From the NCBI GenBank assembly GCA_002280555.1, contig NCEE01000010.1, positions 124,001-188,000 of the forward strand: a stretch of 64,000 bases of DNA, read 5' to 3'. Made by a program: the position numbers and the translations under genes. The stretch is from Sphingomonas sp. 32-62-10 (GTDB lineage: Bacteria > Pseudomonadota > Alphaproteobacteria > Sphingomonadales > Sphingomonadaceae). The notes below the pieces were generated by a model. That model had not been told where the DNA came from. It searched no databases and saw only the letters and a list, made by a program, of their open reading frames with translations. Shown here piece after piece: positions 17,642 through 25,560 of this stretch; position 1 is the stretch's first letter; each line of letters starts with the position of its first letter.

Positions 17642-17673
17642 TCAGTTTTTTAACGAGATGATGGGACGAACAC

Positions 17674-18030
17674 ATGGCCGACAATCTAAACCCCGACAGA
17701 AATCCTGACGGCACGCATACCGTGCGCGAAACAACCATTGTTACCAAGTCGGGTGGCATGAACACGCTGCTGATCGTTCTGCTGGCGGTTGCCGCGATTG
17801 TTGGCCTCTTGTTCGCAACGGGTTTCTGGAGTGCCGATGTGAAGAACGGCGCGCTGCCTGAGGTTTCCGTTCAGGGCGGCGCATTGCCCGATGTCGATCT
17901 CGATTCGAAGGAAGTCGTTGTCGGCACGACCAAGGCCGAGATCGACGTGCCCAAGATCAAGACCGAGAAGGAAGAAGTCTCGGTGCCCACGATCGGTGTG
18001 CGCGACGGAAAAACCGACGAGAAGAAATAA
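17674..18030 (+). CDS. Small membrane protein of the stress regulon, function unknown
   Basis: 118 residues: a polar N-terminus (MADNLNPDRNPDGTHTVRET), one membrane helix at about 30-50 (NTLLIVLLAVAAIVGLLFATG), then a charged exported tail with internally similar segments (ALPEVSVQGGALPDVDLD, AEIDVPKIKTEKEEVSVPTI). I recognise no named domain. An EcfG-type promoter precedes it and a strong terminator follows, so it is a monocistronic stress gene. The tail probably faces the periplasm. Confidence 0.85.
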   Translation: MADNLNPDRNPDGTHTVRETTIVTKSGGMNTLLIVLLAVAAIVGLLFATGFWSADVKNGALPEVSVQGGALPDVDLDSKEVVVGTTKAEIDVPKIKTEKEEVSVPTIGVRDGKTDEKK

Positions 18031-18051
18031 GCCCTATCTCACGATCGATCA

Positions 18052-18085
18052 GGGGCCCTGCCGCTCGGCACGGGCCCCTTTTTTT
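18052..18085 (+). terminator. Rho-independent terminator
   Basis: Arms GGGGCCC (18052-18058) and GGGCCCC (18072-18078) with a GC-rich loop, followed by a run of seven T. It ends the stress-gene transcript 22 bp after its stop codon and may also serve the convergent acyl-CoA dehydrogenase gene. Confidence 0.92.
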
Positions 18086-18090
18086 GTCGA

Positions 18091-19809
18091 TCAGGCCGCG
18101 AACGCTGCTGGTTCGAGCGCATAGAGCATCGCCGCGCTCGCCATGGCCGCCGCCTTCAGGCCCATCGCCTCGGGCACGATCTGCGCCACATAGAAATCGG
18201 TCACCGCGCGCTTCATCTTCAGGAAATCGGGATCGCCATCAACGGTGGCCGCAATCCGCCCCTGGCGCTCCATCAGCCAGCCGCACACTGCGGTCGAGAG
18301 CATCGTGAGGAACGGATAGCTCGCCGCCAGCCGATCATCGACATCGACCGTCAGGAGCCGCCGCGCGACTTCTTCACAGGCATCGATCAGCCCGCGCAGC
18401 CCGGCATCCTCGGCCTCGGCGCGCATATCGGCGATCAGGGCGTTCAGGACGCCGCCATTGTCCATGCTGAGCTTGCGGCCGACCAGATCGGCTGCCTGGA
18501 TGCCATTAGTACCTTCATAAATCGGGGTGATCCGCGCATCCCGGAAACCCTGGGCAACGCCGGTTTCTTCGATGAAGCCCATCCCGCCATGGACCTGGAT
18601 CGCGATCGAGCTGACTTCGCAGCCGATATCGGTGCCATGCGCCTTGGCGAGCGGGGTGAGCAGATCGAGCCGCTTTTGCGCATCGGCATCACCCAAAGTC
18701 GCGCGATCGACCTGGCTGGCGGCGAGATAGACGAGCGCCCGCGCGGCCTGGGTCTGTGCCTTCATCCGCATCAGCATGCGGCGGACATCGGGATGCTCGA
18801 TGATCGCGACAGGATCACGCCCCGCACCCGCCCGCGCCGACTGGACGCGGTCGCGCGCATAGGCGACCGCGAGCTGGGTCGCGCGCTCGGCGACCTGCAC
18901 GCCCTGCAGGCCGACATTCAGTCGCGCATTGTTCATCATCGTGAACATGCCGCGCATCCCGCCCAGCTCGGCGCCGATCAGCTCGCCGACGCAATCGCCA
19001 TTGTCGCCGAAGCTCAGTACGCAGGTGGGCGAGGCATGCAGGCCGAGCTTGTGCTCGATCGAGACGACGCGGACATCGTTGAATTCGCCGGGATTGCCGT
19101 CCGCATCGAGCCGATATTTGGGGACGAGGAACAGCGACAGCCCCTTGGTGCCCGGGGGCGCATCGGGCGTCCGGGCGAGGACGAGGTGAACGATGTTCGA
19201 CGCCATGTCATGATCGCCGAACGAGATATAGATTTTGGTGCCGCTGATGCTCCACTTACCGTCGGCGCGCGGCTCGGCCTTGGCGCGCACCGCGCCCACG
19301 TCCGAACCCGCCTGAGGCTCGGTCAGGTTCATCGTGCCGGTCCATTCGCCGGTCGCGAGGCGGGGCAGGTACAGCGCCTGTTGTTCGGGGCTGCCATGAT
19401 GCGCCAGCGCCTCGATCGCGCCGACCGTCAGCGTGGGGGCCAGCGCGAAGCCGAGATTGGCCCCACCCAGCGTCTCCAGCACCGCCGTCTGGATGATGAA
19501 GGGCATGCCCTGCCCGCCAAATTCTTCCGGCACGCCAATCGTGCCCCAGCCGCCATCGACATAAGCCTTGTACGCTTCCGGGAACCCGGCGGGCATCTTC
19601 ACGCCGTCCGTGGTCCATTTGGGGCCATTGGTGTCACCCACCCGGCTGAGCGGTGCCCACTCGCCCGCTGCCAGCGCCCCCACGCCCTCCAGCACCGCAT
19701 CGACGACATCGCTCGACGCGGCGGCAAAGCGGTCGCTCGCGGCGAGATCGTCGATCTTGACGATATGATCGAGCACGAAACGCTGTTCGGTAACGGCGGG
19801 GGTGAACAC
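18091..19809 (-). CDS. Acyl-CoA dehydrogenase (about 590-aa FadE5/DmdC type)
   Basis: FAD-dependent alpha,beta-dehydrogenation of an acyl-CoA. The 572-residue protein has a short N-terminal domain, GWGTIGVPEEFGGQGMP, the FAD/substrate segment MNLTEPQAGSDVGAVRAKA, KIYISFGDHDMASNIVHLVLAR, a helical domain with QVHGGMGFIEETGVAQGFRDARITPIYEGTNG (Glu base in YEGTNG) and an extra C-terminal domain. This long form resembles FadE5 and the 3-methylmercaptopropionyl-CoA dehydrogenase DmdC; substrate not determinable. GTG 19809 is chosen for AGAGAGG upstream and family start position. Confidence 0.93.
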   Translation of the reverse strand: MFTPAVTEQRFVLDHIVKIDDLAASDRFAAASSDVVDAVLEGVGALAAGEWAPLSRVGDTNGPKWTTDGVKMPAGFPEAYKAYVDGGWGTIGVPEEFGGQGMPFIIQTAVLETLGGANLGFALAPTLTVGAIEALAHHGSPEQQALYLPRLATGEWTGTMNLTEPQAGSDVGAVRAKAEPRADGKWSISGTKIYISFGDHDMASNIVHLVLARTPDAPPGTKGLSLFLVPKYRLDADGNPGEFNDVRVVSIEHKLGLHASPTCVLSFGDNGDCVGELIGAELGGMRGMFTMMNNARLNVGLQGVQVAERATQLAVAYARDRVQSARAGAGRDPVAIIEHPDVRRMLMRMKAQTQAARALVYLAASQVDRATLGDADAQKRLDLLTPLAKAHGTDIGCEVSSIAIQVHGGMGFIEETGVAQGFRDARITPIYEGTNGIQAADLVGRKLSMDNGGVLNALIADMRAEAEDAGLRGLIDACEEVARRLLTVDVDDRLAASYPFLTMLSTAVCGWLMERQGRIAATVDGDPDFLKMKRAVTDFYVAQIVPEAMGLKAAAMASAAMLYALEPAAFAA

Positions 19810-19858
19810 GGATGGTGCCTCTCTTGTTCTAAACTCACGGGCGCTATAGCGCCAACGC

Positions 19859-20773
19859 GTGATCACGCCAAATACCGCCTTTGAGACACAGACCTTCCCT
19901 TACGGCGACGCGGCGATTGCGGAGGGCGCGCGCCTGATTGCGGCGTGCGTGGCGGCAGATGCGGCAAATGCGGCAGCGGTGGCGGCGATTTATGCGGCGA
20001 AGGGGCGGCCGAGTTTTAACCCGCTGATCGTCCATGTGCTCGATCTGGCAGCGGCCGAGGCGATTGCGGTGGTCGACGATCGCGCGCGCGCGCTGGCGGC
20101 GGCGTTCTGGCCGGGGCCGTTGACGTTGGTCCTGCCCATGCGGCCCGATAGCGGCATCGCGTCGCTGGTGACGGCGGGGCTCGACACGATCGCGATCCGC
20201 GTGCCCGCCCACCGGGCGATGCGCGCGCTGCTGGCTGCAACACGCAAGCCGCTCGCCGCGCCCTCCGCCAATGCCAGCGGCGCGATCAGCCCCACCCGCG
20301 CGGCGCATGTGATGGCGAGCCTGAACGGGCGGATCGCGATGATCATTGATGACGGGCCTACCAGCGCAGGACTCGAATCAACCATCATAATGCCGGGCGA
20401 TCCACCCCGCCTGCTGCGCCCCGGTCCGATACCGGCCGAAGTCATCGAAGCGGTGATCGGAGCGGCACTGGCCGCTGCCCCAGGCGGTATCATCGCCCCG
20501 GGCCAGCTCGCCAGCCACTATGCCCCCGCCAAACCGCTGCGGATCAATGCCAATATCGCGCGTGCAGGTGAATGGATGATCGGTTTCGGCGATCTACCCG
20601 GCGACGAAACACTTTCCGAGACCGGCGACCTCATCGAGGCCGCCGCCCGCCTGTTCGACTGCCTCCACCGTGCCGATGCGAGCGATTGCGTTGGGATTGC
20701 GGTTGCGCGGATACCGATCGATGGGATCGGCGTCGCAATCAACGACCGGCTGATCCGGGCGGCGCATCGGTGA
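19859..20773 (+). CDS. tsaC: L-threonylcarbamoyladenylate synthase lacking the PTETVYGL motif
   Basis: TsaC/Sua5 makes threonylcarbamoyl-AMP for the universal t6A tRNA modification. The 304-residue protein keeps the KGRPSFNPLIVHV loop (K-x-R motif), FWPGPLTLVLP, IRVPAHRAMRALL, PLAAPSANASG and GLESTII, plus a C-terminal Sua5-type domain. Between RLIAA (about residue 29) and AADAANAAAV, however, the nearly invariant segment V-x-V-PTETVYGL is absent. The frame is kept, so about 10-13 codons were lost. The junction at 19950-19955 is TGGCGG, which would fit both flanks of the missing motif. Activity is probably lost or badly impaired. Start is GTG. Confidence 0.85.
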   Translation: MITPNTAFETQTFPYGDAAIAEGARLIAACVAADAANAAAVAAIYAAKGRPSFNPLIVHVLDLAAAEAIAVVDDRARALAAAFWPGPLTLVLPMRPDSGIASLVTAGLDTIAIRVPAHRAMRALLAATRKPLAAPSANASGAISPTRAAHVMASLNGRIAMIIDDGPTSAGLESTIIMPGDPPRLLRPGPIPAEVIEAVIGAALAAAPGGIIAPGQLASHYAPAKPLRINANIARAGEWMIGFGDLPGDETLSETGDLIEAAARLFDCLHRADASDCVGIAVARIPIDGIGVAINDRLIRAAHR

Positions 20774-20793
20774 TAAAAACCTAACCCCCTTTT

Positions 20794-20886
20794 CACCCCG
20801 GGCTCGTTCCGGGGTGCCGCTACCTTCGTGCCCCAATGACGGGCGGCGTTAGAAGAGCTGGCCCCCGGGTCAAGCCCCGGTTCCCG
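20794..20886. repeat. Palindromic intergenic repeats (degenerate, compound)
   Basis: CACCCCGGGCTCGTTCCGGGGTG (20794-20816) is a near-perfect hairpin. A second GC-rich inverted motif with CCCGGGTCAAGCCCCGG follows at 20863-20880. Both resemble common proteobacterial intergenic palindromes. They lie between the convergent tsaC and hisN genes and may terminate either. Confidence 0.7.
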
Positions 20887-20910
20887 ATGAGAGGAATAGC
20901 TCGAGCGCCC

Positions 20911-21711
20911 TCAATGCCCGTGGCAGGCCAGCGCCTCGACGATGCCTTCGATCCGTGCCGGATCACCCGCCGCGATCACCTCACCCACACTGTCGGCGGT
21001 TAGCGGGTCGCCTTGCCAGTCGCACATCCGTCCGCCTGCACCTTCGACGACCGGGACTAAAGCTGCGAAATCATGAATTTTCAGACCCGCCTCGACCACG
21101 ATGTCGAGATGGCCCGAGGCGAGGCAGCCGTAATTGTAGCAATCGCCACCATAGATCGGCCCCTGCCCCATGCGCCCGCCGGTCACCGCACGGGCCAGCG
21201 CCACAAAGTGATCGGCCTGATGCTCGTCAAAGGCGTGCGGGCTGGTGGTGGCGAGCGCTGCACCTTCAAGCGCGCGGCAGGCGCGAGTGGTGGCGGGCGT
21301 GCCATTGAACAGCGTCGGCTTGCCGATCACCCCTGACCATCGCTCCTTCAGGATCGGCTGATCAATAATGCCGAGCATTGGCCAGCCTTCGATCATCAGG
21401 CCAATCAACGTGCCGAACACCGGGCGACCCGAAACGAAGGCGCGGGTGCCGTCGACCGGATCGAGCACCCAGGCGCGGCCGCTGGTGCCATCCTTAGTGC
21501 CATATTCCTCGCCGATGATCGCATCGTCGGGAAAGGTCGCTTCGATCAGCGATCGCATCGCCGCTTCGGCCTCGCGATCGGCGAGCGTGACGGGGGAATG
21601 GTCGGCCTTGGTTTCCAGCCCGTGCGGCGCGCGGAAATAGGGGCGGATCACGGCGCCTGCGGCATCGGCAAGACGGTGGGCGAGATCGATATCGGCTTGG
21701 GTGACGCGCAT
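20911..21711 (-). CDS. hisN: Histidinol-phosphatase, inositol-monophosphatase type
   Basis: A 266-residue metal-dependent phosphatase. It has the IMPase motifs IIGEEYGTKDG (Glu ligand), WVLDPVDGTRAFVSGRPVFG (DPxDGT), YGGDCYNYGCLASGHLDIV and LKIHDFAALVPVVEGAGG, where the metal-binding Asp is in HDFAAL. The substitution pattern around GGDCY matches the HisN branch that hydrolyses histidinol phosphate, though activity on other phosphates is possible. ATG 21711 has GGTGGAGG just upstream; a GTG three codons earlier is an alternative. Confidence 0.88.
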   Translation of the reverse strand: MRVTQADIDLAHRLADAAGAVIRPYFRAPHGLETKADHSPVTLADREAEAAMRSLIEATFPDDAIIGEEYGTKDGTSGRAWVLDPVDGTRAFVSGRPVFGTLIGLMIEGWPMLGIIDQPILKERWSGVIGKPTLFNGTPATTRACRALEGAALATTSPHAFDEHQADHFVALARAVTGGRMGQGPIYGGDCYNYGCLASGHLDIVVEAGLKIHDFAALVPVVEGAGGRMCDWQGDPLTADSVGEVIAAGDPARIEGIVEALACHGH

Positions 21712-21797
21712 GACCTCCACCTAGCTTGCACCACCGCGCCTCGCCAGCGTGAAAAGCGACTCGCTTCTGTCACAATCGGCTGACAAGTTGCGCCATC

Positions 21798-22886
21798 ATG
21801 GAGAATCCCGCCCGCATTGCCGCCCTGATCCTTGCGCCCTTGATGCTGGTCGCGTCGCCCGCCACCGCGCAGCTCCGCCCGCTGGTCGAGCCGCCCGCCA
21901 GCGCTGCGGGGGCGCTCAGCGGGGTCGATGTGTTTCTGATCAACGAGGGGCGCGATGCGGCACCCGTTGAGGCGCCGCCGACCATTCAGACGATCGCGCG
22001 TGATGGCACGGCGTTGACGCTCGAGCTGATCCGCTCGACTGCCGATGTCGGACCGGTGGCCCCCGGCGGCTTTGCGCGGCTGCGCTACCGGCTTGCGCCG
22101 CTGGCCCGCCCAGCCGGGCCACGCGCTGCCATCGCCCGCGCCGAACCCCGCGGTCCCGCCGGACCCGGTGAGCAGGTGACCACCAGCGGGCGCGGCACCG
22201 CAAGCGCTTTCCTCAACCGGTTCGAACCGTTCGAGCCGACCTATGGCGTGGTCGGCACGGGCGATTCGGGGGCAAAGGTGCAGCTGAGCTTTGCGATGCA
22301 GCCCTTCGCCAGCTCAGGGCCTGCGTCGTACATCAAGGTCGCCTATACCCAGACGATCTTCTGGGCGCTCGATCAGCCATCGGGGCCGATCCGCGCGACC
22401 ACCTATAGCCCCGAAGCCTTTATCGACGTGCCCTTCGACGAATCGACGCGGCTGTCGCTCGGCTATCGCCACGACTCAAACGGCGGCGGCCCGGCGACGT
22501 CGATCGACATCAACCGATTGTACCTTCGCGTGAACAAGACGTTTGCGCTCGGCAATGACTGGCGACTCGATATCGCGCCACAGGGCTGGTTCTATGTCGG
22601 CACGCAAGGGATCGCGGGCGATATCGAGCGCTTTTATGGCAACGGCGCACTGGGTGCCTCGGTCGAGCAGAAGGACGGCGTGAAGCTGGCGCTGTATGCG
22701 CGCGGCAATCCGATGACGCGCCAGGGATCGGCTGAGCTGTTCGCCTCCTACCCGATCAAGCGCTTCGGCGTCGGCGATATTGGGCTTTATGTGTTCGGTC
22801 AGGCGTTTCACGGTTATGGCGAGGCGCTGAGCGACTATAACCGCGCCGATACCCATGCCCGGATCGGGATTGCGCTGACGCGGTAG
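21798..22886 (+). CDS. pldA: Outer-membrane phospholipase A
   Basis: A 362-residue outer-membrane protein with a signal peptide (to about residue 24, ATAQ). A periplasmic N-terminal extension of about 115 residues is followed by a 12-strand OMPLA barrel. The catalytic signature YRHDSNGGG gives H225 and S227; the usual sequence is YxHxSNG. The segment FWALDQPSGPIRATTYSPEAF corresponds to the conserved strand before it. The enzyme hydrolyses misplaced phospholipids in the outer leaflet as a calcium-dependent dimer. A family A repeat follows the stop. Confidence 0.9.
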   Translation: MENPARIAALILAPLMLVASPATAQLRPLVEPPASAAGALSGVDVFLINEGRDAAPVEAPPTIQTIARDGTALTLELIRSTADVGPVAPGGFARLRYRLAPLARPAGPRAAIARAEPRGPAGPGEQVTTSGRGTASAFLNRFEPFEPTYGVVGTGDSGAKVQLSFAMQPFASSGPASYIKVAYTQTIFWALDQPSGPIRATTYSPEAFIDVPFDESTRLSLGYRHDSNGGGPATSIDINRLYLRVNKTFALGNDWRLDIAPQGWFYVGTQGIAGDIERFYGNGALGASVEQKDGVKLALYARGNPMTRQGSAELFASYPIKRFGVGDIGLYVFGQAFHGYGEALSDYNRADTHARIGIALTR

Positions 22887-22919
22887 GACAATATCGAGTT
22901 ATCTTGCAGCTTACCAAAC

Positions 22920-23000
22920 CCGTTCGGGCTGAGCGAAGTCGAAGCCTAAGCCTAAGCCCAACCGCAGCGCGTGCCCTTCGACTTCGCTCAAGGTGAACGG
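22920..23000. repeat. Palindromic intergenic repeat, family A copy 2
   Basis: Arms CCGTTCGGGCTGAGCGAAG and CTTCGCTCAAGGTGAACGG with a longer middle than the other copies, which contains a small tandem (CCTAAG twice). It lies 34 bp after pldA and may form its terminator. Confidence 0.9.
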
Positions 23001-23112
23001 AGGGGGTAGTAGATCAACTTTGCCCGAGCTCGGACGAACGACCCATAAATCGGTATTGCGGATAGCTTCTTCGTTGGTCATGCGCCGTACCAACGAATTC
23101 AGATGGGAGATG

Positions 23113-23664
23113 ATGATGACCTTCTCGACCAAGCTTCTTGCCTTGCTGCCGCTCGCATTGATGGCGGCTTCGCCCGCGATTGCCGCCCTTGCCCCCGGCG
23201 CCAAAGCACCTGACTTTACGACCCGCGGGGCGACGGCGGGCAAGGTTTCCACCGTTAACCTGAAGGCCGCACTGAAAAAGGGGCCGGTCGTGCTCTATTT
23301 CTTCCCCGCCGCTTTTACGCCCGGCTGCAGCGCCGAAGCTCGCGCCTTTGCCGAGGCGATCCCCGAATTCACCAAGGCAGGCGCAACAGTAATCGGTATG
23401 TCGGCTGATCCAGTCGATGTGCTCGCCGATTTTTCGGCCAAGGATTGCGCCGGCAAGTTCATGGTCGCTAGTGCTGGGCCCGCTGTGGTGTCCGGCTATG
23501 ACGTCGCCCTGTCGCGCGGCGGCGGGCGGACGATCACCAGCCGGACAAGCTATGTCATCGCGCCATCGGGCACGATTGCCTTTGTCCACAATGACATGAG
23601 CTATGCCGATCATGTGCGCACCACGCTGGACGCGGTCAAGCGGCTCCGGACAAGCGCTCGGTAA
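23113..23664 (+). CDS. Exported peroxiredoxin (AhpC/BCP-like)
   Basis: A 183-residue thioredoxin-fold peroxidase with a signal peptide (FSTKLLALLPLALMAASPAIA). The peroxidatic motif is YFFPAAFTPGCSAEARAF, with Cys in the BCP-like position; a second Cys occurs in AKDCAGKF and could resolve the disulfide. It should reduce peroxides in the periplasm. Three ATG codons stand in a row (23110, 23113, 23116); GGGAG spacing favours the second or third. Confidence 0.87.
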   Translation: MMTFSTKLLALLPLALMAASPAIAALAPGAKAPDFTTRGATAGKVSTVNLKAALKKGPVVLYFFPAAFTPGCSAEARAFAEAIPEFTKAGATVIGMSADPVDVLADFSAKDCAGKFMVASAGPAVVSGYDVALSRGGGRTITSRTSYVIAPSGTIAFVHNDMSYADHVRTTLDAVKRLRTSAR

Positions 23665-23803
23665 CCAACACCTGCCCCTTCAAAAAATCAGAAATCGTTT
23701 CGGCCGCAGCGCCAAGTCACCGAATATTAGGCGTTGATCGGTACAGACATCTGCACGCAGTGGCGTTTGTTGGCGTTTGACGAGGCGATTGACGGAAGCG
23801 GTG

Positions 23804-24850
23804 ATGATGGGCGGTAAGGTGGCTTTGGCGTTTGAGGTGGAAGCGACAGTGGATCGCGGCGAAGCAAGCCGTGCAGTGTTTGATCGCATTCGTGACTTTC
23901 TTGAAGCCAATCGTCTTGGCCCCGATCCGGTCAACTATGCCTTTGGCTACCGTGTCGTCAGCGATCCTGCGGGTCCGCTGGCCCGTGCGGTGGCAGCGCT
24001 TACTGATGGCGGCGTGCGGCTCACCAAGCGCGATATTCTGGCGCTTGGCGGTGATGTCAGCAATGCGCCGATCGAACCACCCGCTGCTGCTGCTTCATCA
24101 GGCCAGGGTCTGGTCGCGCAGACCCAGATGCAGGTCGAAGGATTCCAGGATCTGGTGCGCGCCATGCGCAACGAAACGGCCGATTTCGGGCGCGATCTTG
24201 CCGCGACAGCCGATGCGATGCGTGTATCGACCGGCATCGATTCGGTCAGCGAGGTGCTGCGTATGACGGGCGCGATGCTCAACCGCGTCCAGAATGCCGA
24301 AAGCCAGCTCGAAGTCGCAACGCGCGAGGCGAGCGATCTTCGCGCCAAGCTGGAGGAAGCGCGTGACAATGCCCGCCGCGATCCGCTGACCGGCCTGCCC
24401 AATCGGCGTGCTTTCGAGGAAGCCTATGCCGATCACGTCGCCAAGGGTTCGCCGATCTGCGTTGCGGTGTGTGACATTGATCACTTCAAGCTTGTCAATG
24501 ACGGTTTCGGCCATGCCGTGGGGGATCGCGTGCTGAAGGCGATCGGCGATGTACTTGCTGAACAGTGCGGCGAACATCTCGTCGCGCGCTATGGCGGCGA
24601 GGAATTCGTTGTTCTGTTCGCTGGCATCCCGCTGGCGGCTGGGCAAGACATGCTCGAATCGGCGCGCCAGTTGGTTGCCAAAAAACGCTATCGCCTTCGC
24701 GAATCGGATGAGCCGTTGGGCGAGGTTACCTTTTCCGCCGGGCTTACCGCCGCTTCGTCCGGTGAGGACGTGGGTGATGTGTTCGTGCGCGCCGACGGGC
24801 TGCTCTATGCAGCCAAAGCCGATGGCCGAAACTGCCTGAAAATCGGTTGA
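23804..24850 (+). CDS. GGDEF-domain diguanylate cyclase
   Basis: 348 residues. The N-terminal 190 residues are a helical, coiled-coil-rich module without membrane segments, seen in alphaproteobacterial cytoplasmic cyclases. The GGDEF domain follows: RDPLTGLPNRRAFEEAY, CDIDHFKLVNDGFGHAVGDRVL, then the active-site variant ARYGGEEFVVLFAG (GGEEF, which is active in known enzymes). No RxxD inhibitory motif is evident four residues before it. The product would be c-di-GMP. The start within GTG ATG ATG at 23801-23809 is uncertain. Confidence 0.9.
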   Translation: MMGGKVALAFEVEATVDRGEASRAVFDRIRDFLEANRLGPDPVNYAFGYRVVSDPAGPLARAVAALTDGGVRLTKRDILALGGDVSNAPIEPPAAAASSGQGLVAQTQMQVEGFQDLVRAMRNETADFGRDLAATADAMRVSTGIDSVSEVLRMTGAMLNRVQNAESQLEVATREASDLRAKLEEARDNARRDPLTGLPNRRAFEEAYADHVAKGSPICVAVCDIDHFKLVNDGFGHAVGDRVLKAIGDVLAEQCGEHLVARYGGEEFVVLFAGIPLAAGQDMLESARQLVAKKRYRLRESDEPLGEVTFSAGLTAASSGEDVGDVFVRADGLLYAAKADGRNCLKIG

Positions 24851-24882
24851 GCCGCCGGAATTCGTTGCGGGGTTGCAACATT

Positions 24883-24897
24883 CGCCAAAGCTTGGCG
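24883..24897. promoter_or_regulatory. Inverted repeat CGCCAAAGCTTGGCG
   Basis: A 6+3+6 inverted repeat 33 bp after the GGDEF gene and about 86 bp before the sigma-54-type -24 element. It may be an enhancer-binding-protein site for the promoter at 24983 or part of a terminator; no T-run follows. Confidence 0.35.
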
Positions 24898-24982
24898 CTT
24901 CCCACCAAAATCATTGGCGAATTATGCGAAAGCATTTCGTTGTTGTGGTGAACAAGGGCTGAATTCAGCCATTTTCTCAACT

Positions 24983-24998
24983 TGGCACGCTCCCTGCA
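24983..24998 (+). promoter_or_regulatory. Sigma-54 (-24/-12) promoter
   Basis: TGGCACG-CTCC-CTGCA matches the consensus TGGCACG-N4-TTGCW with one mismatch, and the GG and GC dinucleotides are exactly 10 bp apart as required. Transcription would start near 25009 and give a leader of about 45 nt to the ATG at 25055. Confidence 0.75.
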
Positions 24999-25054
24999 AT
25001 TCCCTTGGCATCGCTGGCCGGATGGTCCGGACGGCGAAAAAAGGGAGAAAGTCA

Positions 25055-25162
25055 ATGTTCCGTATCGAAAGCATTTCGCGGGTTGTGATGTCTGCAGCCG
25101 CTGCCCTGGTGTTCGCGACCGTGATGGTCAGCGCTGCCGTTCCGATGGTGCCGATCGCCTGA
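25055..25162 (+). CDS. 35-residue hydrophobic peptide, sigma-54-driven
   Basis: A micro-ORF starting MFRIESISRVVMSAAAALVF and ending VPMVPIA. A basic N-terminus is followed by one hydrophobic stretch of about 20 residues, so it is a membrane peptide or an uncleaved signal-like peptide. AAGGGAGAAAG lies at ideal spacing upstream and a sigma-54-type promoter precedes it. No family is recognised with certainty. A second peptide gene follows after 35 bp. Confidence 0.7.
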   Translation: MFRIESISRVVMSAAAALVFATVMVSAAVPMVPIA

Positions 25163-25197
25163 TCGGCACCCCATCCACAATCGAAAAGAAACCGAGA

Positions 25198-25308
25198 ATG
25201 ATAATGACCAGAACGCGAAGCCTGTTGCTAGTCGTGCTTGCCTTTGCATCGACCAGCGGCCTGATCCTAGCGCAGAACGCACTGTTCAACACCGTGGTGA
25301 CGGGGTGA
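25198..25308 (+). CDS. 36-residue hydrophobic peptide, second gene of the unit
   Basis: Starts MIMTRTRSLLLVVLAFASTS (ATG 25198 or 25204) and ends NALFNTVVTG. It has a positively charged N-terminus, a hydrophobic core and ILAQNA, which could be a signal-peptidase site releasing a peptide of about 12 residues. Same general design as the preceding peptide, suggesting a two-peptide unit. Function unknown. Confidence 0.6.
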   Translation: MIMTRTRSLLLVVLAFASTSGLILAQNALFNTVVTG

Positions 25309-25429
25309 CCCTCACCACGGTTCAGCGCCGCCGCCATGGCCGCGCACCGAATTTACGCGCCAGCGCGGGCGAACTCGCCTAGATTGGCCACCCGGCAGGC
25401 GTGATGCGTGCCCCATAGGGATGCACGCC

Positions 25430-25552
25430 ATGGCCAAGGCCCAGAAGAAATCAAACAAGGAAGTCCGCAAACCCAAGGCGGAAAAGCCCAAAAAGGGCAA
25501 TGCATCCAACCCGTCGACCAAGGGCGCGGTGCCTGCTCCGGCCAAGGGCTGA
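25430..25552 (+). CDS. 40-residue Lys/Pro-rich small protein
   Basis: MAKAQKKSNKEVRKPKAEKP followed by a Ser/Pro/Lys-rich tail ending APAKG. Very basic and probably disordered; similar Lys-rich mini-proteins of unknown function are annotated in many alphaproteobacteria. It ends 8 bp before the PhnA-like gene. An in-frame ATG at 25421 is an alternative start. Confidence 0.65.
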   Translation: MAKAQKKSNKEVRKPKAEKPKKGNASNPSTKGAVPAPAKG

Positions 25553-25560
25553 TCGGCCCG

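Noticed and set aside
18589..19884. 431-codon plus-strand frame opposite the acyl-CoA dehydrogenase
   Set aside because: Shadow frame with repetitive Asp/Arg/Ala; the minus-strand gene is clear.
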